Source: Leifsonia shinshuensis
Lineage (GTDB): Bacteria > Actinomycetota > Actinomycetes > Actinomycetales > Microbacteriaceae
Length of the DNA: 64,000 nucleotides
NCBI RefSeq assembly: GCF_014217625.1
Contig: NZ_CP043642.1
Coordinates: 1 to 64,000, forward strand
Direction of reading: 5' to 3'
The notes under the pieces were generated by a model. That model was given only the letters and a program-made list of their open reading frames with translations. It did no database searches and was not told where the DNA came from. Within the stretch, counting starts at the first letter, position 1; every line of letters begins with the position of its first letter. Made by a program: the position numbers and the translations under genes. Positions 49,556 through 58,109 of this stretch are shown in pieces.

Positions 49556-52294
49556 TTACTTCGTGGACGTGCGCTTGCTGCGCCGAGAGGCGACGATGAG
49601 GACGACCCCAGCCGCGGCGAGGATGCTGACCAGCGCCAGGCCGATGGGCAGGTAGGCCGCCTCGTCGGAGCCGGTCTTGGCGAGCGCGTCGACGATGGTG
49701 GTCTCGCCGTCGGCGCCGCACTTGCCCTGATGGGTGACCTCACCGCGGGCGTTGCGGACGATCTCCACCCAGAAGTAGGTGCCGACCTCGGTGAACGTGT
49801 AGTCGTCGGAGACGTACTCGCCGGTCGCAGGGAGCGGCTGCGACTTGCCCACCTTCACCTCGTTCGCCGTGGTGCAGACGGGGGTAGTTCCCTGCTGCTT
49901 GTAGACGGCGAACTCGATCGTGGCGTTCTTGGGGATGACCCCGGTCACGATGGCGGTGTCGTGGCCCTTCTGGCCGAGGCCAACGCGCGGGGTGGCCTTC
50001 GTCACCACGTCGTCCTCCGCAACGACCGTCTTCTCCTTCTGGTCGCCGCACTCCCCTGTGTTGATGACGGTGCCGTCACCGGTGCGGAAGGTGGCGACCC
50101 AGTAGTAGACGCCGACCTTCTTGAAGATCACGTCGGCGGACGGGAATCGTCCTGCCTCGCTGACAGGCACCGGCTTGTTGTAGAAGTACGCCGGGTCGCG
50201 CTCGAGTGGAGCGGTGGGCGAAGGTGACGGCGTGCCCGCCCCGGCCGCGTTCGGAGCCGGGGTGGGGGCTGCCTCGGCAACGTATCCGGTGTTGAAGACC
50301 TCGTTGGTCGGTTCGCACACCGGCTGGTCGCCGAGGTCCTGCTGCAGGTAGGCAGCGAAAGTCACCGTGTTCGGGCAGCTCGTCGCACCATCGGCCGGCT
50401 GGCTGGTGCCGCAGTACGGCGCCGGGATCTGACCGTCGACGATCGCGGTGTCGTTCGTCTCGTCGCCGAGAGCGACCGAAGCGACCGCCTCGGTCGACAC
50501 TGCGGGCGGGGATACCTTGGTGACCTCGCCCTCGGTGGCCCAGCCGTCGGTCCAGTCGGTGAAGTATCCCGCTCCGGGTCCGTCCTGGATGAGGGTCCAG
50601 ACGTTCACCAGGTAGCCGTCCGCGGTCGGCGGGGCGGTGATCTCGTCCGAGTCGTAGCCGCCCGGGGCCGTCACGCTGACATCGGTCGTGTGGAACAGCT
50701 TCGCGTCAGACGGGACGGTGTCGCCCGGGGTGGGAGCCGTGTCGCCTTCGACCCAGTAGGTCTTGTTCTGGAAGTGTGCCGGGATGGGCTCTCCGCCGAT
50801 GGTCGGCCACGGTCCCTCGTCGAGCGAGACCGTCAGGGTGTCGGAGACGGTGTGCCCGAACCCGACCTCGCCGGCGGATGCCTTCGAAACGCCGGAGAGC
50901 TTGGCGGCGACGACGTGCGCTTCCGCCTGCAGACCGAACTGGTCGGCCCACCGGTATCCCTCCGGCATGAAGGTCTGAGCTCCGACAGAGGAGTCGGCGG
51001 CGTCGATGTGCCAGACCCACTGGTAGAAGCCGGGTGCGTGGTTGGCCGCGAGCACCGAGGGTGCCGTGTACTTGCCAGGACCGTTGAGGGTCACCGTGGC
51101 GTTGCCCGCCACGGGCGCGCCGGCCGGGGCCGTGGCGGAGGGCGAGGGCTGGTCGACGAACGGGCCGTACAGCGTGCCCTGGGTCACGATGGGGATGTAG
51201 CGGCCTGAGGTCGTCTGCCGCCAAGGCTGCGACCCTGCGGCGACGTCGGCCTGGAGCGTGTCGGTGAAGCTGCTGCCCTGATCGACGAAACGGCTCTGCA
51301 CGCTGGAGGTCACGACTGGCGAGAACAGCGTCGAGCGCTCGACCGGGTCGCTAGCGGTCATGGTGTAGCTGAAGCGCTGCTGGGTGGTCGATCCGCCCTT
51401 GATCACCCGCTGCTGACCGCCGGTGGAGTAAATCGTGACGTTGCCGTCGTAGGTCCATCCGGCGGGAGCGTTGACGTTGCCGGTGGCGCTGATCTTGTAG
51501 AACGGCGTGCCGTCCGCTGGGACACCCTTGACCGAATACGTGCCATTGCCGACACCGTTTCGGGCAGAACTGCCGGTGTCGGTGAATATGCCGTTCGTCA
51601 GCTGCAGGTTGACGGTCGCACCGGCGGGCAGGTTCACCACCCGAAGAGATCCGGTGTAGTTGTTGTTGTCGACGCTGAAGCTCATGGACCCGGTGAACGC
51701 CGGAGCGCCCTGCGGTTGGTTGTACTGGGCTTCGGTCTCGTTCCAGATCGTGTTGAACGCACCGAGCACCGTCTGGTTGCCGTCGATGTAGTGCACGCCG
51801 GTCGCGTAGCCCTGGCCGTTGTAGTGGGCCCACGTCGACGTATATGCGTACACATAGGCGTTCACCGCTGCCGCCTGGGTCGGGTCAGCGGTCTGGCCCC
51901 ATTTCGAGAGCGCGTAATTGAGTCTCTGCAGAACCGACCCGTTGAGCGCATCTCCCATCTCGGTGGTCAAGGCGCCGACAAGAGAGCCGCCTCCGGTGGC
52001 GCCGCTCGGCCAATCCCTCGAGGAGTCCATGCAGTATGCGCGGGAGTTGTCGGGGACGATGTAGTTGCCGAGGTAGCCGCCGTCAGGAGTTATTCCTGAG
52101 TAGCCAGCGCCCGTCTGTGCGGCTTCTGCCGTCGTTGGCGACGTGCCAAACTCGACCGTTGTCCCCACGACGCCCAACGCCAGAGACGTGGCGACGAAAA
52201 CTGCGGCGACCTTGGCCTTGTACCGGGGCTTCATCGTGCCCCGGTGGCTGGTCAACCTTGCGGGTGTGCCCCGTCGTTTCGGGTGGTGGTGCAT
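49556..52294 (-). CDS. LAxTG-anchored surface protein
   Basis: 912 aa. A signal peptide (VAAVFVATSLALGVVGTTV) is followed by a thioester- or Ig-type adhesin N-terminus (AYCMDSSRDWPSG; HYIDGNQTVLGAFNTIWNE) and several beta-sandwich repeats. Among these are related blocks AVASVALGDETNDTAIVDGQ and RVGLGQKGHDTAIVTGVIPK, about 180 residues apart. The end is a sortase signal: LAKTGSDEAAYLPIGLALVS and the rest of a helix, then RRSKRTSTK. LAxTG is the class E sortase motif; no sortase gene is in the window, so a host enzyme must act. First gene of the pilus operon, 66 nt after the shared element. The ATG at 52294 is used because AGGAGAGGA precedes it. Confidence 0.8.
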   Translation of the reverse strand: MHHHPKRRGTPARLTSHRGTMKPRYKAKVAAVFVATSLALGVVGTTVEFGTSPTTAEAAQTGAGYSGITPDGGYLGNYIVPDNSRAYCMDSSRDWPSGATGGGSLVGALTTEMGDALNGSVLQRLNYALSKWGQTADPTQAAAVNAYVYAYTSTWAHYNGQGYATGVHYIDGNQTVLGAFNTIWNETEAQYNQPQGAPAFTGSMSFSVDNNNYTGSLRVVNLPAGATVNLQLTNGIFTDTGSSARNGVGNGTYSVKGVPADGTPFYKISATGNVNAPAGWTYDGNVTIYSTGGQQRVIKGGSTTQQRFSYTMTASDPVERSTLFSPVVTSSVQSRFVDQGSSFTDTLQADVAAGSQPWRQTTSGRYIPIVTQGTLYGPFVDQPSPSATAPAGAPVAGNATVTLNGPGKYTAPSVLAANHAPGFYQWVWHIDAADSSVGAQTFMPEGYRWADQFGLQAEAHVVAAKLSGVSKASAGEVGFGHTVSDTLTVSLDEGPWPTIGGEPIPAHFQNKTYWVEGDTAPTPGDTVPSDAKLFHTTDVSVTAPGGYDSDEITAPPTADGYLVNVWTLIQDGPGAGYFTDWTDGWATEGEVTKVSPPAVSTEAVASVALGDETNDTAIVDGQIPAPYCGTSQPADGATSCPNTVTFAAYLQQDLGDQPVCEPTNEVFNTGYVAEAAPTPAPNAAGAGTPSPSPTAPLERDPAYFYNKPVPVSEAGRFPSADVIFKKVGVYYWVATFRTGDGTVINTGECGDQKEKTVVAEDDVVTKATPRVGLGQKGHDTAIVTGVIPKNATIEFAVYKQQGTTPVCTTANEVKVGKSQPLPATGEYVSDDYTFTEVGTYFWVEIVRNARGEVTHQGKCGADGETTIVDALAKTGSDEAAYLPIGLALVSILAAAGVVLIVASRRSKRTSTK

Positions 52295-52360
52295 CTGCGC
52301 TGGTCCTCTCCTGCCGACTGAGAATGACGGCGGTCAGGGCCGGAGCGGGTTCATCCGGCC

Positions 52361-52393
52361 TTCACTACCTAGATGGCGGAAGTGCGCAGTGAG
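52361..52393 (-). promoter_or_regulatory. Shared regulatory element, copy C (pilus operon)
   Basis: Leftward CTGCGCACTTCC-GCCATCTAGGTAGTGA at 52364-52391, identical to copy B and one base from copy A. It lies 66 nt before the LAxTG-protein start, nearly the same distance as copy A to its gene (69 nt). A hairpin GGCCGGA/TCCGGCC follows it in the leader, as behind copy A. Confidence 0.65.
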
Positions 52394-52406
52394 CTCCGCG
52401 AGCAGG

Positions 52407-53231
52407 TCAGAACACCAGGTCGGACACGCCAGCGAGGACCGCCTCTTGCCGCACCCGTGCCTGGTATGTGCGGAGGGCGGCCAAATGCGTTTCGGACGAA
52501 CGCGGGTTGAACTCGGCGTCGAGCAGGAATGCGCCGAGCAAGGATGTCTCGCGTTCGTTGGGACGACCGCCCCATGTGATGCTCGCGATAGCGCGCAGCT
52601 CCACGGCACTTACAGGGGCGAAGATGGTCGCCGCTTCCGCGATGCGTTCCCCCTCATGCCCATGGCGCGCAGGTGGGTTGTCGGCCATCCACCCGACGAT
52701 GTTTGAAAGCTGATTCGCGAGCCGCGCCGGTGTCCGGGGCAGGAGCGCCGCCACGGTCAGGTCGATCGCCTGGTCCACAGTCGCTCCGGTGTGGGTGCCG
52801 TAGGCGGCCGGGTCGGGAAGCGTCGAGTGAGGCACGCGGATCGCGGGGTTGTCGAAGTGGTCGATCTCCGCTTGGATGCGTCGGCCCTTGGATGAGTCGG
52901 CGTAGGTGCGGAAGACGGTGCGCCCAGTTTCGACGCTAATCCAGTCACGGACCAGTGTGCTCGCGTAAGCGAGGGGCGAGGCCGCATTCTCGACCAGAGC
53001 ACGGCACTGCTCGGGGTTCGTCGCAAACGACACCAGGATGAGGTTCACCAGGTCGTCTTCGTCGCGCGCCTGGTAGGGGTGACCTACGTTCTGCGAGAAG
53101 GCGATGGCGTTGGGGACGAGGTGGCGCCTGATGTCCTCCATGAACTCGAACACCAGCGGTGAGTTCATGAAGGTCTTGGAGTTCTCCGTGAGCAATTCGA
53201 CGGCGGCTCGGAACCGCTCTTCGATGCTCAT
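52407..53231 (-). CDS. Hypothetical helical protein, faint sigma-factor-like features
   Basis: 274 aa. Almost all alpha-helical (FRAAVELLTENSKTFMNSPL; DEDDLVNLILVSFATNPEQC). A stretch (NAIAFSQNVGHPYQARDEDD, then PLAYASTLVRDWISVETGR) has the spacing of sigma region 2 of ECF factors, but no clear region 4 was found. Its position just upstream of the element-driven pilus operon makes a regulator plausible. Overlaps the next upstream gene by 4 bp. Function uncertain. Confidence 0.5.
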   Translation of the reverse strand: MSIEERFRAAVELLTENSKTFMNSPLVFEFMEDIRRHLVPNAIAFSQNVGHPYQARDEDDLVNLILVSFATNPEQCRALVENAASPLAYASTLVRDWISVETGRTVFRTYADSSKGRRIQAEIDHFDNPAIRVPHSTLPDPAAYGTHTGATVDQAIDLTVAALLPRTPARLANQLSNIVGWMADNPPARHGHEGERIAEAATIFAPVSAVELRAIASITWGGRPNERETSLLGAFLLDAEFNPRSSETHLAALRTYQARVRQEAVLAGVSDLVF

Positions 53232-53749
53232 GACGCGAAGGCAGTCCGACGACCACTGACAAGCTCGGCGATGGTGTCGACCGTCTCCAGAACGTCGTAT
53301 GCGACCTTGGCCGCAGCGAGGAAGTCTTCAACGCTGGTGGGGTCGGCCTTGATGGCCGCGGCGACGTCGGCGACGTCGAGGCCCTTGTACGTGCTCCCGC
53401 ACTTCAGGAGCGGGTCGAGCACTCGGTTGACCAGGAGCGTTGTTCGACGCTCGACGGTGTCGGATTCCGAGAGAACAGCCTTGGAGTAGATGTCGCGCGC
53501 GCGCCGCATACCACGCTCCCCGTTTGAGGGATCGTCAAGGTTCGGTATTTCCGACAGAATCTTCCTGCGCTCTGTCGCGCTAACACGGGGGTCATCAGCC
53601 CACGCGTGCACCTGTCGATGGCGAGGAGAAATCTCCTCAGAATCGTCGATCTCACGAGGATCGGCGACCAGGTTAAAGCCCTCGATGTCCGTAAATAGGT
53701 CCGGCTGACGTCCCCTCACGGGGACGATAATAGCTGGAGCTGGGGACAT
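53228..53749 (-). CDS. Hypothetical protein upstream of the sigma-like gene
   Basis: 173 aa. An acidic N-terminus (EGFNLVADPREIDDSEEISP) and a helical remainder (RRTTLLVNRVLDPLLKCGST; DVAAAIKADPTSVEDFLAAA). The stop overlaps the next start (ATGA). Divergent from the XRE gene at 53806. Not recognised; may form a pair with the downstream protein. Confidence 0.5.
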   Translation of the reverse strand: MSPAPAIIVPVRGRQPDLFTDIEGFNLVADPREIDDSEEISPRHRQVHAWADDPRVSATERRKILSEIPNLDDPSNGERGMRRARDIYSKAVLSESDTVERRTTLLVNRVLDPLLKCGSTYKGLDVADVAAAIKADPTSVEDFLAAAKVAYDVLETVDTIAELVSGRRTAFAS

Positions 53750-53758
53750 TTGGACGCC

Positions 53759-53789
53759 AATAGGGACTTTCTGCCGGTGAGGCCCTATT
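53759..53789. promoter_or_regulatory. Inverted-repeat operator before the XRE gene
   Basis: AATAGGGAC (53759-53767) and GGCCCTATT (53781-53789) form a dyad over the XRE promoter region. A very similar dyad, TATAGGGAC ... GCCCCTATA, occurs at 57112-57136 before another gene. The XRE protein may bind both. A second dyad CGTCCCC-TCA-CGGGGACG sits at 53709-53726. Confidence 0.5.
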
Positions 53790-53805
53790 TCGGTACCCTC
53801 CAGGG

Positions 53806-54465
53806 ATGGGCAGAGGGAGCGCCGCGCCGTCGACAGAATTCTCGATGCGCGTTGTCTCCAACATCGAGCATCGGCGCCAGGAAGTGGGCCGAACCCACCA
53901 GCAGCTGTTCACCGAGGCCGGCCTCAGCAAGAACTACTACTGGAAGCGGCTCAATCATGAGCTGCCTTTCAACACCAACGACATCGACGCCCTCGCGCGC
54001 GTGCTCGGCGTCGAGCCCGAGGACCTCACCTCCAAGCGGATGGTCGGCAACCGAGCACTTCGGCTCAGCGGTCCAGAGCTCGCCCGCCGGCTTCAGCTGC
54101 TTGCCGAGACGCCGACCGCGCACGGCGATGATTTCCGCATCTCCGATCTTGTGGACTTCCTGCGATCGCAAGAGGTCGAATTCACTCCCGAGCGTTGGGC
54201 CTCCTTGATGGAGGAGACCGCCTCCGTGACGAGCCAGAGCGAGAAGCTGCTGGTCGAGATAGCGACGTTCTTCGACGTCGATAGGGTCTATCTCACCAAC
54301 TTCGCCCAGGAAGATGTCACCGAGCACGTCGAGGCACAGCTCGTCCTCCGTAGAACGCTGAAACAGATCGGGGGCGCGACCGTCTCGGCGCGCGCGCTCG
54401 GCAATGTTCCCGCCAGCGCACTCCTTCAGATAGCGAAAGACATTTCAGCAACAGACCAGAAGTAG
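53806..54465 (+). CDS. XRE-family transcriptional regulator
   Basis: 219 aa. The HTH at about 18-75 (VVSNIEHRRQEVGRTHQQLF, then EAGLSKNYYWKRLNHELPFN) is followed by a helical sensor or protease-target domain. It precedes an ImmA/IrrE-type protease by 8 bp, the usual regulator/protease pairing in which the protease cuts the repressor after a signal. Divergent from 53228-53749. Confidence 0.75.
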   Translation: MGRGSAAPSTEFSMRVVSNIEHRRQEVGRTHQQLFTEAGLSKNYYWKRLNHELPFNTNDIDALARVLGVEPEDLTSKRMVGNRALRLSGPELARRLQLLAETPTAHGDDFRISDLVDFLRSQEVEFTPERWASLMEETASVTSQSEKLLVEIATFFDVDRVYLTNFAQEDVTEHVEAQLVLRRTLKQIGGATVSARALGNVPASALLQIAKDISATDQK

Positions 54466-54473
54466 AGCCATAA

Positions 54474-54995
54474 ATGAGCGTCAATTCGGGGACGCCCCAT
54501 GGTCGAACGCCTGCAGACATTGCCAAGAACGCTCAGCGCAAGTTCGACAGCCTCAATCTCAACAGCAACACCTCCACTCTCATCGACGTCGTCGGTCTCG
54601 TCGTGGACCGGTCCGGGAAACCGATCGCGATTGAACCCATCGGTGACAAGAGTTGGGCCACCGTTACCGGACTCTGGGTCGACACCGCCGAACGGCACCG
54701 CATCCTGATCCGCAAGACGGACACGCCGCTCTACCAGATGCACGTGGTCTTGCACGAACTCGCACACATCCTCTTCGAGCACCCCGGCTGCAAGACCGCG
54801 CGAGCCACCGCGCCGGGAGTGGCGATCGACGCCACCTCGGCCGAGGTCCGTGCCCGCAAAGTCATCGCGTCCACCTCCAGCCCCAGCGCGGTCTCAGACG
54901 CCGTTATGGAAGGGGAAGCCGAACACCTGGCTTTCCTGCTGTCGCGGATCCTGCTGCGGCCCAAGAACGACTCCGACGAGCGAGTTTTCGGCTGA
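54474..54995 (+). CDS. ImmA/IrrE-type metallopeptidase
   Basis: 173 aa. The zinc motif HELAHILFEHPG (about 97-108) with a downstream EGEAEHLAFLLSR (about 145-157) giving the third ligand is typical of ImmA/IrrE proteases. Likely substrate: the XRE protein encoded just before. Its stop overlaps the next start (TGATG). Confidence 0.82.
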   Translation: MSVNSGTPHGRTPADIAKNAQRKFDSLNLNSNTSTLIDVVGLVVDRSGKPIAIEPIGDKSWATVTGLWVDTAERHRILIRKTDTPLYQMHVVLHELAHILFEHPGCKTARATAPGVAIDATSAEVRARKVIASTSSPSAVSDAVMEGEAEHLAFLLSRILLRPKNDSDERVFG

Positions 54996-55960
54996 TGCAC
55001 GAACTGAAAACAGCAGCGACCATCATCCTGGCCCTCGTCTTCGTGCTCCGCACACCCTCCGCGATCCGGGAACCGCGCAGTCGCCTGTCCTGGCTCGCGT
55101 CCGGTGTCGGTACGCTCGCGCTGCTTACCCTCGGCACCGTGATCCCTCAGCGGGTCGTCGACGGCTGGCTCGGGGGCGAAAACTGGATCAACCTCGCCCA
55201 GAATCTTCTCTGCACCATCGCCTTCTGGCTGGTGACCCAGGCCGCCATCTCGCAAGACGGACAACGCCGGCGGCTGCGCTGGTGGCCGCTCGCGCTGGCG
55301 CTCATCGCGTTCACCATCCCGTTCCTCTTCATCACCGATCGCGGTACGACGGACTACTACTTCATCCCACACCGCACGGGACAGACCGCGATGTGGCTCT
55401 ACGCCTCGATCTACATGGCAACGATCGCGTCCATCTCGTTCGAACTGCTCCGGGGGGTAAACCGCCGTGAAGCCCGCTCCTACTGGTTCTTCCGTGCTGG
55501 AGCTGCACTGGTCATCCTCGCCAGCCTCGACGAGATCGTCTACCTGACCTTCGCGCGCTTCCAGATGGCCCCAGCCTCGGTGATCGAACTGCTCAAGAAC
55601 GGGTTCGACCCGTTCTTCTACGTGGGAGTCATCCTGATCGTCGCGGGTATCGCGTCGTTCACCGCGACCCGCTCCTTCCGCGAACTGCGCCTCCAAGCCA
55701 AGCTGTTCCTGCTGGGGCGCGTCCTCGCCCGCCGCGGTCTCCCCCGCCCTCAATCCGTGCCCTCAACGGACACGATCGGCCGGGTCTACGACCACGTGAT
55801 CACCATCCGCGACCAGGAAACCATGGCCGAAATCACACTCAGCCGTGGTGAAGCGATCCTCGTGGCCGGATCCGAACGCTTCGTCGCCCGGAGCCTGCCC
55901 AACGCACCAAGCGAACCGATGGTCCAATCGCTCACCATCACGAACGGAGCTACCGCATGA
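54995..55960 (+). CDS. Polytopic membrane protein of the XRE/ImmA cassette
   Basis: 321 aa with about seven membrane helices in the first 220 residues (TIILALVFVL; LALIAFTIPFLFIT; YASIYMATIASISFELL; YVGVILIVAGIASF) and a soluble C-terminus of about 100 residues. From memory it resembles the MAB_1171c-type membrane proteins that occur next to XRE/ImmA pairs in actinobacteria (unchecked recall). Coupled on both sides (TGATG, ATGA). Possibly the signal source or target of the cassette. Confidence 0.65.
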   Translation: MHELKTAATIILALVFVLRTPSAIREPRSRLSWLASGVGTLALLTLGTVIPQRVVDGWLGGENWINLAQNLLCTIAFWLVTQAAISQDGQRRRLRWWPLALALIAFTIPFLFITDRGTTDYYFIPHRTGQTAMWLYASIYMATIASISFELLRGVNRREARSYWFFRAGAALVILASLDEIVYLTFARFQMAPASVIELLKNGFDPFFYVGVILIVAGIASFTATRSFRELRLQAKLFLLGRVLARRGLPRPQSVPSTDTIGRVYDHVITIRDQETMAEITLSRGEAILVAGSERFVARSLPNAPSEPMVQSLTITNGATA

Positions 55961-57100
55961 TCTGGGCTGTCGTCATCGTCGCAGTCCTCGTCGTTGCCGC
56001 AATCGGCATCGGCGCCCTGGCCGTCGTCCTCGCCCGCCGTGTCGTAATGCCGCGGCCACCGAAACTCACCGCGATCCGCGACATCGACCTGGAATCCGAG
56101 ACGATCACCCTCGACGCCGACCGCAAGACCCTGCACGCCGGCACCTTCGGACTCTGGGCAGGTGACAACGGCTACGCCCTAGTAGGCGACATCGTGCGCC
56201 ACGACACCTCCGACGACTCGATCACCCGCAAGCTGCTCGAAGTCGACGGTACGGGCCTGTCAGAGGCCACAGAAGGGCGGTGGACCGGCCACGTGCTCCG
56301 CTCACCCGCCGTCCTGCACCGCAACGATCGCGAAGTCCTCATCCCCGTCGACGGCGGAACGGCTCCGGCTTGGCTCATCGAGCCCGACGGCACCCCCACC
56401 ACGACCTGGGCCATTCACATCCACGGCGTGCGCACGACACGAATCACAGCGCTACGCACCGTCCCCGCGGCCGACCAGCTCGGCATGACCTCACTCGTCG
56501 TCTCCTTCCGGGGCGACACCGAAGGCCCGGAGGTGCGGAACGGCGCCTCAGGCCTCGGAACCACGGAATGGCCCGACGTCGACGCGGCGATCGCCTACGC
56601 GCTCGAGCACGGCGCCGAACGCGTCTTCCTCTTCGCTTGGTCCATGGGCGCCAGCATCGCCCTACTACTCACCGAGCGCTCCCCGCACCGTGAGGCGATC
56701 GGGGGGCTGGTCCTTGTCGCGCCGTCGACCGACTGGCGGACCGTCATCCGCTATGGCGCGCACAAGGCACACCTCCCTGCATTCCTGGCCGCTGCTGCAG
56801 CAGGAGCCCTCGCCGGCCGCCTCAGCAGCCGAATTGTCGGCCTCGTCTCCCCCATCGACCTAGACGGTAGACGCCCTGGACTGGACCCGCGGCTCCCGCC
56901 TGCAGGTGCCGGCCCTGGTCATCCACTCCGACGGCGATACCGAGATCCCCGTGGTCCTCAGCCGAAAGTTCGCGGCCGCCAATCCTCACCAGGTCACCCT
57001 CGTTGAAATCGACGGCGCAGAGCACGCCTGGGAGTACAACCTCGACCCCGAGCGGTTTAACGCGGTCATCGCGGACTGGGTAAGTTCCACGACACGCTAA
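55957..57100 (+). pseudogene. Alpha/beta hydrolase split by a one-base insertion
   Basis: A membrane-anchored hydrolase (N-terminal helix WAVVIVAVLVVAAIGIGALA). The nucleophile elbow FAWSMGAS is at about 228-235 in the first frame. At 56866 one extra base shifts the frame (first frame reads LDGRRPGLD and ends at 57006). The remaining domain continues in the second frame: VDALDWTRGSRLQVPALVIH, then SDGDTEIP (Asp) and GAEHAWEY (His) to the stop at 57100. The catalytic Ser is thus separated from Asp and His, so no active enzyme forms unless the insertion is a sequencing error or is bypassed. Confidence 0.8.
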
Positions 57101-57111
57101 CGGGGGTCGCA

Positions 57112-57136
57112 TATAGGGACGGCTAATGCCCCTATA
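57112..57136. promoter_or_regulatory. Inverted-repeat operator resembling that at 53759
   Basis: TATAGGGAC (57112-57120) and GCCCCTATA (57128-57136) flank GGCTAAT; the dyad shares ATAGGGAC and GCCCTAT with the one before the XRE gene. It precedes the small gene at 57155 by 18 bp. Confidence 0.5.
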
Positions 57137-57154
57137 CCGGGTAGTCTGCTGCTC

Positions 57155-57511
57155 GTGCATAAATCCGGAGCTAGTGAGACGGCTGATTCGGCCGACTCTG
57201 CAAACACGCCCGCGAGCCTGCCGTTAATCCCGGGATTAACGCGACAAGATGAGCGCATGGCAGGCAGGAACGCTGGTAAGAAGCGCAACTACTTCGTCCG
57301 AGGCAACAAGGACGCATGGAGAGCGGACCTTCTGCTCTCGCCCTTCATCGAAGAAGCCATCGACAGTGCCGCCGCCGAGTCAGGAAACTACTCGCCGGCG
57401 CTCTACCTCGAGCTGTTCATCCGCGAGTATGTCGCGGAGCACGGCCACTTGCCTGCCGTCCCGGTCGCACTGATGGAGTCATCGGAGGTGTCCTCTACGG
57501 CAGCCGCTTAA
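57155..57511 (+). CDS. Small plasmid DNA-binding candidate
   Basis: 118 aa if GTG 57155 is used; an in-frame ATG at 57257 gives 84 aa (MAGRNAGKKRNYFVRGNKDA). The core (LLLSPFIEEAIDSAAAESGN, then YSPALYLELFIREYVAEHG) resembles ribbon-helix-helix-like plasmid proteins. A perfect 16-bp palindrome TTAATCCCGGGATTAA (57224-57239) lies between the two starts and is more natural as an operator in a leader, which favours the shorter form. Could control copy number or partition; unproven. Confidence 0.6.
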   Translation: MHKSGASETADSADSANTPASLPLIPGLTRQDERMAGRNAGKKRNYFVRGNKDAWRADLLLSPFIEEAIDSAAAESGNYSPALYLELFIREYVAEHGHLPAVPVALMESSEVSSTAAA

Positions 57512-57518
57512 AGAGAAA

Positions 57519-57545
57519 GGGCCGCCTTACGGCGGCCCGTCCCAG
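57519..57545 (+). terminator. Intrinsic terminator
   Basis: GGGCCGCC-TTAC-GGCGGCCC, a perfect 8-bp stem with tetraloop 8 nt after the stop, followed by GTCCC and later TTTT. Confidence 0.78.
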
Positions 57546-58109
57546 GTTTTCACTCTGGAGCTCAAGTCCCTCACTCGCCAAAGTTTCGGCTTGAGCTTCT
57601 TCCCAAATAAATCCGGAATGGCCCGGAGGCTTTTCCGTACCCTCTGAGAGGAGTTGGCAGCATCGTAACCCAGATTTCGGGTTCCTGCACGTGCGCACGC
57701 GTCCCGCGTGTCGGCGTGTCGGCCACAGATCGCTCCGTCGCCCGTCTCGTCGACGTCGAGCTTCCGCTGTCCCTCTCCCCCACTACTTCCCCGTCCCGCC
57801 CCGCTACGACGACGTGCGCGGCCGCTGACGGGTCGCATCCTGCACGCCCGATCGACCTGGTCGACGGCGCGTGCGCGCAGCTCCTCACGGTGAGGAGGAC
57901 GGTCACCTGATCTAGCGCAGAGACCGCGGCCGGCGCCTGACGCCCGCCCTCACCCCGCACCGGTCGGACCCGCAACAGCGGCCCCGACGCATCGCATCGA
58001 AGGAACGCCGAGTCACAGTCGGCGACCTTTGTGCGCCCAAAAACAGAGCCGAGCACATACCGGCAGCTTTGCTGCGCCCATTTTCAGGCCGGAGAGGTCA
58101 CCAGAAGCC
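57546..58109. other. Upstream region of the replication gene
   Basis: 564 bp without a convincing gene. It contains a dyad AGCTCAAG ... CTTGAGCT (about 57558-57599), a stretch rich in CGTGCGC, GTCGGCGTGTCGG and GTCGTCGACGTCG motifs, and the hairpin GCAGCTTTGCTGC (58062-58074) not far before the start. It probably carries the rep promoter and may hold the origin. An in-frame start at 58029 exists but lacks a ribosome site. Confidence 0.4.

Noticed and set aside
58029..58109. Earlier start of the replication protein at 58029
   Set aside because: No ribosome site and a non-conserved, low-complexity N-terminus; ATG 58110 has GGAGAGG upstream.
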